Shown: piece by piece, positions 55,305 to 64,000 of the stretch
Layout of the letters: the number at the start of each line of letters is the position of its first letter
Position numbering within the stretch: position 1 is the first letter of the stretch
Assembly (NCBI GenBank): GCA_905160935.1
Contig: CAJHZI010000191.1
Coordinates: forward strand, 730,501-794,500
Direction of reading: 5' to 3'
Length of the DNA stretch: 64,000 nt
DNA from: Enchytraeus crypticus
Taxonomy: Eukaryota > Annelida > Clitellata > Enchytraeida > Enchytraeidae
Program-made: the position numbers and the translations under genes
The notes under the pieces: model-generated
Told to the model about the DNA's origin: nothing
Database searches by the model: none
What the model saw: only the letters and a program-made list of their open reading frames with translations

Positions 55305-55405
55305 AAGCTTACTTTGGGTAAGATTACCTAAAATATTAAGCTTACCTAAAGTAAGCTTACCTAAAGTAAGCTTACCCAAAGTAAGCTTAACTAAAGTAAG
55401 CTTAG
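55305..55405. repeat. 15-bp repeat of palindromic units
   Basis: Units of TAAGCTTACCTAAAG; CTTTAGGTAAGCTTACCTAAAG-like palindromes are possible, so it could form hairpins or a cruciform. Confidence 0.85.
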
Positions 55406-56004
55406 CCTCTCTGTCAACAGAGTAGTAGAAAGAAGCTTTCTATAAATTGTCTCGTCTTCGAGACTGGAATCTTGATATGAAGTTACACTCCGCAATTATT
55501 CGTTATATATTCAATTTATTAAATTCGTCTATGTTGAATAGGCCTACGGAATGAAAAAGAAAATTATCCGCTAGAAACAATATCAATTGTCTCAATACTT
55601 TGGGATTTTCTGCCTTCATAAATTCATTGAGCGCTAAATGAGATTAGAATCTATCATGCAATCTACGAATAAGATTGCATGCAATATTTTATACTTGCAA
55701 CTAGTCTTCGTTTTAACATTAAGTCATAGTTAGCAAATAAATAAATGAATTAATCAATCAATTAATTAATTAATCAAACAATCAATCAATCAATCGATTG
55801 ATCAATTAATCAAGCAGTCAGTCGGACATTGTGTGATTTAATAAATATATTAGTCAATCAATCAATTTATTTTGCAAACATTTAATGAAGTAATAAGTCA
55901 ATATCAGTTAATCAATATAAAATTAATGTACGTATATCGAAAACCATAAATCAAATGAACGGTGAAAGAATTACAAAAGTTCACAATATTTGGGGCACAT
56001 TAAG

Positions 56005-56400
56005 TGTTACTAAGCGTGACTATGAGTGACTATGTGTGACTATGTGTGACTATGTATGACTATGCTTGACTATGTGTGACTATGTGTGACAATGTGTGAC
56101 AATGTGTGACTATGTGTGACTATTCGTGACTGACTATGTATGACTATTCGTGACTATGTGTGACTATGTGTGACTATGTTTGACTATGTGTGACTATGTA
56201 TGACTGTTCGTGACTATGTGTGACTATGTGTGACTATGCCTATGTTTGACTATGCCTATGTGTGACTATGTGTAACTATATCCATGTGTGACTATGCCTA
56301 TGTTTGACTATGCCTATGTGTGACTATGTGCAACTATGTCCATGTGTGACTATGCCTATGTGTGACTATGTGTGACTATGCCTATTGATCGCTATGTCAG
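56005..56400. repeat. 10-bp minisatellite TGTGACTATG with higher-order units
   Basis: About 38 units; the right half mixes in TGACTATGCCTATG units in a longer-period pattern. Confidence 0.92.
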
Positions 56401-56966
56401 TGCGACCTGTAAACATGGTCAGCGGATGTTACTTCCGGTTTGAACAACAACAAGTATATAGGTCAAGATATCAGCAAACATATAATTATATTTTCTAACA
56501 AATCAAGGTATTATAGCTAAGATGCTTCAGTATTTTTTACATTCAGCCGCTTTGATCGTAAAAGATCTAAAACGATAGTTCTGGTTCAGTATATCGCTGA
56601 TAGAAATTTTGCGACCGAGATCATAACTCACTTAAAAATTCATACTTTATTCCTTAGTACTTGATGGTCTCTTGTAAGCCAGAGAATAATTAGATCTTAT
56701 GAACATAATTACACGGAGGGAATTGGAGAGGCCTGCAGGCTAAATGACCTTTGCTTCTAAAACACAACGTCATTGTATTGGGTTGCGGTGCGTGGCCCGC
56801 GGCAATTATCTTGAATCGTGTAGTCTAATCTTAACTCGACAGGTGACGTGACCTACTTTTGAAAACCTAACCGTGCTCACTTCAGTTACGGAACTATGCG
56901 AAAAGTTTTTAGAGTATCGCTGATATCAGCTGATAATGATAATGCGTATGAGTGATATAGTCAATA

Positions 56967-57113
56967 AAAAAGCTAATGTTATAGCTAATGTTAACGTCTC
57001 TAAATGTTTCGTCACTTCAAAGCGATGTCAGTGACGGGAGTGCCCAGGATTTGAACCCAGCACATACTGATCCGCAGTCGAATATCTTACCGACAACGCC
57101 ACTAGCTTCAGTT
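56967..57113 (-). mobile_element. tRNA-derived SINE, family A
   Basis: Antisense; AAAAAGCTAATGTT at the 3' end is partly duplicated (GCTAATGTTATAGCTAATGT), B-box complement GGATTTGAACCC. Confidence 0.8.
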
Positions 57114-57299
57114 TGTTAACAATGATTGGCTATTATCTAAATTTTACGATAAAATGTACTAGCTAATTACTACATGTAATTAGATATTACATACTACACG
57201 CAATAGTCAATTGCTACAAGTAATAAGATATTGAATGTAGTATTAATTATATTTGTAATACTACCAGCACCAATAGTAACCCTGTGATTTATAATAATC

Positions 57300-57602
57300 A
57301 TAATGTACGCAATGTTAGATTGCATGGGGACGTCCCATAATTCGAGTCCAGGCTTGATTTTGAGCTGTGGACAATCGCTTAGAGTCGGGCTCTGGTTTAG
57401 GGATCCCAGGACTATTTGGAACACGGCTCACTCTCGGCTAGGGACTAACAGGACTGTTTGGATCAAGGTTCAATCCATTTGGATCGTCACTCAGTCTAGT
57501 CTGACTGCTGCTTTGGTTGGTCGGTCCTTTGAATCAACTAGGGCAACGGTCGGGTGTAAGCGGTACTACGTATTAACTTGTAACAACAACAACAACAACA
57601 GA
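57300..57602 (+). mobile_element. Putative SINE with (AAC)n tail
   Basis: Distinct GC-richer 300-bp block containing ATTCGAGTCCAGGCTTGATT and ending TTGTAACAACAACAACAACA. Single copy here, so the SINE call rests on composition and tail only. It yields an open frame that I do not regard as a gene. Confidence 0.45.
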
Positions 57603-57759
57603 ATTAGAGAGCTGCACAAATTTGAAGGCTATATGAGTCACGGTGGAATGTGTTTAAAAATTTACCAAAGGAAAATGAGCCACTTAATAATGTACCTCAA
57701 GATAAATTATATTATGTTAAGCTTATTACGTAGACTTTTCATAACCATATAACGCAGTT

Positions 57760-59680
57760 CATTAATCGAAAATCTTGGAATATAATAAACTAAGTTTAAC
57801 GTTTGTTTCTGCTTCAAAAGTACACTGTCGGAGACAGTTTAATGGGATTTAGAATCCGATACTTCGTGCTCATCAGGAAAAGGGCTATTAACTATTAGCT
57901 ATTAACTCCGCCATTATCTAATGCCAATAAATGAATAAATGATGATCAGTCAAGACTGTTTAATTAATTAACTAACAGTATGTTACTACTACAGACATTT
58001 TGCGCAGATCTAAGCTATAACATATCAATGAATTCTACACAAATGACTCTCTATGCTTCTGTGCTTAGAATCCTTCTGAAGCCTGTAATTTACATATTGA
58101 CCACATCGCAGCTTATAATTTTCATTCACTGCGTGTGACCCCAGACTATAAATATCTCACAACTTGTCGCTAAAAGGGTACCGGGGTCTAGAATTGATCC
58201 TGCGACCCTCGGGTCAGCACGCTTCGCCTTATGCCATGCGAGCCTCAACATTTGTCCCTCATTCAACTAGACAAAAATTATCACGAGATTAAGCGAAATA
58301 GTTGAAATTATTTGAAAATAATAATTTAATTTAAATCATTTGAAATGATTTGATTTATAGTAAGATTCAGTAAGCAACATTTTTTATTATCACATGCTAA
58401 GTGACCGAGCCAATGCACAAATTTCTACGCTTTGGAGCCCCAGAAATGCATTTGAACGATCACTATTTTAATCCAACCAGAGGGCTTTTGTCTTTACCAA
58501 ATCTGAGTGCGGCTATCAGTTTACAAACTATGGCTTCTGAGATGGTTTCTAGTTATCTTTCTAATCGATTTTTAATCGTCTCTAATGACTTGAGCTCTAA
58601 ACGAATAGTTTATTCTGCAGTGGATGAAAATCGAAAAATAAAGTCTATTAAATTTTTAAAGGAGCTTGTCAGTTCGATACATTCAAACTTAACTGCTCCT
58701 ATAATTTCCGCTTATATACATGAATATGCCACCTAAACTTAGCTAAAATTGTTTAATATTTAACGAAACTGTGTATTTAGGGAGTTTTTAAGCTCTGAAC
58801 TAGAATAAGTTGAAGGAAGAAGTGAAGTTACGAATACGAGCGGTCGATAGGGCCTGAGCGAGCCAGAGAATCGAGAAACCCGGTTACAATTTTAGGTTAG
58901 TCATCATCTAATCGTTACAATTAATCTTACTTATGTGCTCCACTTTTCGCTCTATTTCCAAGGCAAACAGCACTTAGATCGCATTGGCATGAGTCTTAGA
59001 AATAGAATATAAAATAGCAACAGTACAGAATTCTAATCTAAAGACTTCAATAATTGCGCACAATGTCATGAATGATGAATTTCCAGTACAGGCTATACGC
59101 GTGCAGTTGCTGTTGCTCTACTACATTAGGGCCTACTATAAGCTCTGCTGAAGATGACAAAAACTTCAACTATTAAGGCAATGTTTTATTAAAAAGAGGC
59201 GAAGTTTAACATAGATCTTGCAAACGGGAAAACTATAGCAGGCTTGGCAAAATATCCATTGGGACATATCGCAATCACAGGGTGGGGCTAGTCTTGGGGG
59301 GGGAGGGAATTCACAAATGGGGCTAGTTGCATGCGATTCCTTCACTTTTCGTTGACCTCAGGTAATTGCCAGTGTTGTAGTGATTTGTTTTTTTCGCTGA
59401 AAGAGAGACTAGTCCAGCCACACCTGTCGTGATCTACCTGATCCATTGTCCACGTAGAACTGGTTGTTAAATCAGACCCAATATTCACGTCAACTCATAA
59501 ATTACACCACCCAACCAGGCACTTAGATTCAAATTTTTTGAAAAGTGTTAATGAATAATTTCCAATCGTATGGTATATGTTATGCTATGTAATACGTTAC
59601 ACGCGTTTATTGTAGCACATCAAGACAGGTGATTGCCATGACTTGCGTTGTTCTAAGTCCATGATATTTGTAAACAACAA
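57760..59680. other. Stretch without a supported gene
   Basis: AT-rich. A possible tRNA-like remnant (GATCCTGCGACCCTCGGGTC, 58193-58212) and one 100-codon open frame (58413-58736, plus) without recognised homology or splice context. Confidence 0.4.
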
Positions 59681-59687
59681 GTTCCAA

Positions 59688-60316
59688 TAACAATAATACT
59701 CGATTTTATCTTGAAATTTACAGTACTTGACCAGCCGCCAGTTCCACCAAATATAGAGAAATTTCGTTTGAATATCTTTAAAAACATGAAAGTTATAGTT
59801 TTGTAAATAGGAGTGGGGTCAGATAATAAATTTCCAGTATAGGATTATGGCGTGTTACGCGCAGCGTAAAATTGACAAAGTTATGAAACTTTTAATGCAT
59901 AGCTATATCTGTCAGCTGTAGCCAGATATCTAACCAGCTTTTTTTCCTAGGAGTTGAAATAATTTCTCTTCATGCAATGCATGCATTAAAAGTTCACTAA
60001 CTTTGGTAATTAAGAACATATCAGCAAGTATTTTAGTTGTTTTGAAAACAAATGATTGCTCTTCAAAGTAGCATTAGCTGAAATTTGATATGACGTGTTC
60101 GTAATTATTTTATTGAGGTAATTTTACGCTGCATGTAACATGCCTGTAATCCTGTACTGGAAATTTCTTATCTGACCCCACTCGTATTCGCAAAACTATA
60201 ACTTCACATTTGTAAAGATATTCAAACTAAATTTCTCCATATGTTCTAGAATTGGTTGTTGGTCACATACTGCAAATTTCAAGATAAACGGTCAATTCCT
60301 TACGACATTATTGTAA
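59688..60316. mobile_element. Fold-back element with about 200-bp inverted arms
   Basis: The left arm (59688-59880) and right arm (60100-60316) are inverted copies: CTCGATTTTATCTTGAAATT versus AAATTTCAAGATAAACGG, GAGTGGGGTCAGATAATAAA versus TTATCTGACCCCACTC, and GCGCAGCGTAAAATT versus AATTTTACGCTGC. The loop has further inverted matches (TTTTAATGCATAG / GCATGCATTAAAAG). No coding content. Confidence 0.8.
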
Positions 60317-60610
60317 AAATAATTTGGGGTACCACTTATAAGAAACACAGTGTATATATACAGGGTGGTCCAGAATAAATGAAACTACTTTGAAGGCTAA
60401 TAACTTTGACAATTTTTATCCAAACGTCTTACTTGATATATTAAATTAAAGACAATTCTCTTTTCTATTAACTTGACGTTTATTAAGAGTCTAGCAAATG
60501 GATGCAGTTAACTGAAACAGAGATGATCAAAGCAACAATGAACAGATACATATGGAGGAATAAGACCATGACCGTCCAGGCTTGGAACAGGCACGGCACT
60601 TAGAGAAGAA

Positions 60611-60612
60611 GA

Positions 60613-60643
<31 letters not shown>

Positions 60644-60691
60644 GAATATATATATATATTATATATATGAATATATAACAATAATATATAT

Positions 60692-60735
<44 letters not shown>
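60611..60735. repeat. Interrupted (TA)n microsatellite
   Basis: TATATA tracts broken by TGAATA and AACAATAA. Confidence 0.92.
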
Positions 60736-61009
60736 TATATATACATGTGTGTATAAAATATTACATAGGCCTACTTGTAGGACTGCATACAGAGTATTAT
60801 AAACACTATGGCGGATCCAGGATTTTTTTAGCGGGGCCAAAATTTATTGGACAGTGTCCAAATCTTTCGCTTACGCTCATGCCTTCTCCGGAATAGTGGA
60901 AAACCAAAAAAAGGCTAAGGGGGGTACTCAAAATATTTCACTTTTGAAATTTGATTTTTTTTAAATTTAATGAATTTCAATCTAACAATTTTACATTGAT
61001 TTAATATGA

Positions 61010-61378
61010 TATCTCCGTGTTGTGCTCGGGTGTGGTTGGACCACTGCAGAATAGGGCAACCGCAAACAATCCGCCATGTGTACGTAAGAGGCGACTAAAG
61101 GCAGGAGCTGAGGATGGCAAGAGGGGACCCACCTCATCATGAATATTTTCCCCAAGGATTAAATGGTAATTAATCGACCTAACTGAGGAAGGCAACGGTA
61201 AACCACCTCAGAAGCCATATTTTTTCCAAGCTTTATGCTACTTAAGGTATGGATAAGGCAGAGACTTTGTGAAGGGATTAACTTGTTGATCTAAGGAGTG
61301 CTCTAATGGAGCGAGAAAACAGACTTTGAGTATGAATAGGTACCTTGAACCTGTCACTTGGCAGTGCACTAAGAATAT
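61010..61378 (+). mobile_element. SINE family C, full length
   Basis: Very close to 12855-13224; ends TTGGCAGTGCACTAAGA. ATATGATA flanks the element on both sides (a possible short target-site duplication). Confidence 0.85.
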
Positions 61379-62389
61379 GATAAGTGTTATAAATTATAGC
61401 TTATGAGTCAAGCCAATATTCGACATTACATTTATCATTTTCTGCTATTGGCTTCAAAGATTTCAGGTTTCTAGCTTTGTAAGTTGCTTCAGTAAAAAAA
61501 TCCTACAGTCCTAGCTGGGCCTACATTTCTAATAAAGAGAAGGTTTTTGCACACTTTCAAAAACTCAGCAGATGTGGACGAAATGCAAAATGACCTAATT
61601 TAGGCTGAAGGGGGCTAAGCTTCTCCCAGCCAAGGCTGGTTGCCTCAATGCTTCGGAACAGAGTTCAAATTTCTTTACTTACACTTTTTTTACTCTTACA
61701 CAGTGGTTAAAGTATAAATGTGCTAAGTGCTATAGTGGAAAGTTAAAATTTTGTCGCTCCCCCTTCAATTATACAGGACCCCTATAGTATATCAACTATC
61801 AAATATGGGCCCTAACGGGTTATCACACTTCAGAAATTTGAGAGCTAGTGGAACTGAGTTCCACCTAGTACCCCCCCTCACTGTAACCACAGCTCTTATA
61901 TACATAGAAATAGCCATGAACATAATGAAAAAATAGTTTTTTCGTCAGGTCTTAGGGGCCCCCGGACCCGCCGCTCTGGGTCCGCGCCTGTACATCTAAA
62001 TAATCCTAATATTAGGCTTTAATACTGAAACTAGGCTATGCATACAGACTACACACAACGCTATACAAAAAGTCACTTGATTAGACTAAGACCGATCACT
62101 CATTACGCATTTGAATGATGCGCCACTGCAACAGCCTGCAGCCTGCTGCTGCTGCTGTATCACGGCAGCCTTAGTGGACGGTTTTAAAAGTCTAGTTCAA
62201 GGCTTTATATAGGAGGCCAAGGGGCCCCATGTCCTCACAGAAATTGGACCCGGCCATACAGGCTAAATTTTGTTAGATATTTAGTTTCTTACGCAATAAA
62301 AGTTTCTATGTTTGATCATCCGGGGCCCCCATTTGCTCCGGGGCGCCCCGGCCGGGGGGCGCGTGGGGTCCTAGCTACGGCATTGTTAA

Positions 62390-63210
62390 TATAATAAAGT
62401 GTGAGTTCATACTAATAAATCATATTATAGCAAAATTTTAAAACAAAGCGAAAACTTTAACAATAAAAGTTAACATTTATACAACAGGAAGTAATTGAGT
62501 TACAGGTAAAGTAAACGTTTTATTAAAATGAGAAACGAGTGAATTTAAATTAATCAAAGTTAGTATTGCAGGCCTTCAAATAAAGCTTAAAGTAACAGAA
62601 AAAAAAAGAATTCAAAGTAAAAGTCTGTACCGAAAACGCGTGAAACATAGAAACGTAACACTTGTTTGTTAAATTAGAACATAAATAATAAATATCTGTA
62701 CTCACTCGATTTTAGAGTTCAGCTAAGTGTTATGAAAAGGTTAAGCAATCCACAGATAGGGCCGTTTAAAATTCAACTGAAATGTTTAAGATAATCTTCC
62801 AACGATAAAGATACCGCTAACCCGGCTTCTAACTTTCTAACTAGGACTATTTCACAGTGAGTACACAGTACCAGTACCCACAATACAATAGTCCTAGTTT
62901 TTGCTACAATCAAACCAATGCAACCGAAGCTAGTTTTGGTTAAAGGCAACCGAACAAGAGTGAGGAAGACAAAGAGAAAATAATTCTAAAGTAATATTTT
63001 TAGAACAACTACTACACTAAAATTTAGTCAACGAGGTGTGAATAATCATTACGAGGTATGAACTAAAGTTACAGAGATACTTTGCAGATACAAATAAATG
63101 TGCGTATGTGCGTGTACGAGTACCCGCCTATCCGATATGTGTGCCGGAGTGTGTGCGTATGTATTATGTGTTTGTGTATGTGTGTGTGTTTCTGTGCGTG
63201 TGCAATACAT
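62390..63210. other. Stretch left of the dynein exon, no further exon seen
   Basis: AT-rich, ending in a GT-rich tract (63090-63200). I looked for the next dynein exon on the minus strand and saw none. Confidence 0.45.
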
Positions 63211-63212
63211 AC

Positions 63213-63335
63213 TTTGGCAGTGGCTGGAATCTGACTGGCTCTATCAAATGTATCCATCCAATCAATCCACTGTCCACTGGCTAACTTCTGAAAGCTGAAG
63301 TCGTAGATACTACCCTTCTCTGGGAATGTGTTGTT
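63213..63335 (-). CDS. Axonemal dynein heavy chain, single exon fragment (inner-arm DNAH type)
   Basis: Acceptor CTGAACAG, 41 codons in phase 0, donor AAA/GTATGT. Encodes NNTFPEKGSIYDFSFQKLAS then GQWIDWMDTFDRASQIPATA, matching the FPxEGLVYDYxF..GxWxxW..IP block that precedes the third AAA module in DNAH3/7/12-type heavy chains. Role of the family: motor of axonemal inner arms. No following exon (the PTxDTxR and GPTGTGKS block) was found to the left, down to 50 kb. So either the intron is very long or this is a lone remnant. Confidence 0.65.
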
Positions 63336-63557
63336 CTGTTCAGAATCAATTAAAATTAAAATAATAAACCAATAAGTCAGTCAGTCTACATAGGTATGCG
63401 TATGTAGAATGATGTATTTTGATGATGAATGTAGTGTATTTTTCAGCATAATTTTTACAGCCAATTTTTCTTTTTACAGCCAATCATTACAGCCAATCGA
63501 CAATTATTTCTTTTCTAATTGACTTCTATGATAGAATTTTGACGAACTCAATCATAA

Positions 63558-63630
63558 AACGTCAATGAAATCATCCCTGAATAAGAAAACAGACGCTAAA
63601 CCTTTTTTTATTAATGTTATTATTATTTAG
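63558..63630 (+). mobile_element. SINE 3' end, family F
   Basis: CAATGAAATCATCCCTGAAT then GAAAACAGACGCTAAACC and a T-rich tail; directly followed by the right-edge LINE. Confidence 0.6.
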
Positions 63631-64000
63631 CAGAATATGATAGAAAATGGAGGTCGGATCTTTTATACCAGGAAGTCAGGACATTAACAAGAACCGATAA
63701 CGAAAAGAAAGGAAATGCAAAGAACATTAGTATAATGAGCAAAGATGGGGACTTGAAGACAGAGCTGTAAGAAGTAAAAGAAAGATGGAGAGAATATGTA
63801 CAGGAATTGAATGATAAGGCTGGGAAACCAAGAGAATTTTAAAATAGAAGAAAATATCATAGAAAACGATAAAAGGGGCCCAGTTTTAATTAAGGAGGAA
63901 ATTTATTCTGCAATTAACAGTATGAAGAAGGGGAAAGCAGCCGGAATAGATGAAATCCCAGCAGAATTCTTGAAAATGTTGGAAGGAGGAACACTGAATA
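63630..64000 (+). pseudogene. LINE fragment upstream of reverse transcriptase, runs off the right edge
   Basis: Contains WREYVQELNDKAGKP, then after a frame change VLIKEEIYSAINSMKKGKAA and GIDEIPAEFLK, the block before the catalytic fingers in this LINE family. At least two stops and a frameshift make it defective. Confidence 0.85.

Noticed and set aside
55985-56400. CRISPR-like regular repeats
   Set aside because: Units are 10 bp without unique spacers, and the genome is eukaryotic: a simple minisatellite.
58413-58736. Plus-strand 108-codon open frame
   Set aside because: No recognised homology, no promoter or splice context; kept only as a note in the spacer entry.

Overview
The window looks like AT-rich nuclear DNA of an animal, most likely an arthropod. 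It has small coding exons with GT-AG introns, intronic C/D snoRNAs, several tRNA-derived SINE families and non-LTR retrotransposons with reverse transcriptase. The arthropod placement rests on repeat style and gene structure only and is a guess. No tools were run: splice sites were read by eye and checked for reading-phase continuity, and family names rest on remembered conserved motifs.

Layout. (1) About 0.6-16.5 kb, + strand: the 3' part of a Rubicon (RUBCN) autophagy-regulator gene, eleven phase-consistent exons (5155-16342) plus one weaker upstream candidate. One exon (8725-8798) is too short for an open-reading-frame scan and was found by phase and motif. (2) 17.9-27.66 kb, - strand: a complete five-exon RPL13A (uL13) gene, 203 codons, with a 5'TOP-like start. 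Its introns hold at least eight box C/D snoRNA candidates: three SNORD34-like, three SNORD32/33-like and two unassigned. They also hold a duplicated 258-bp structured element and a 27-bp minisatellite. The Rubicon and RPL13A genes converge. (3) 31.0-49.97 kb, - strand: an ankyrin-repeat protein gene with nine coding exons (about 1,244 residues as assembled): a long polar N-terminal exon, single-repeat ankyrin exons and a polar C-terminal exon with a Ser/His repeat. (4) 50-64 kb: mostly repeats, including a LINE copy with one in-frame stop, a fold-back element, minisatellites and, at 63.2 kb on the - strand, one clear axonemal dynein heavy-chain exon. A same-family LINE runs off the right edge.

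The genes do not form a pathway. RPL13A and its snoRNAs form a functional unit (ribosomal protein plus rRNA-modification guides). Rubicon acts in endosome and autophagosome maturation. The ankyrin protein is not assigned.

The observations most worth a second look are: the multi-copy snoRNA set and the H/ACA-like pair in RPL13A; a Rubicon exon whose two splice-site regions have each been tandemly duplicated; a SINE family sharing its 3' end with a resident LINE; a 5S rRNA-derived SINE; and an apparently orphan dynein exon.
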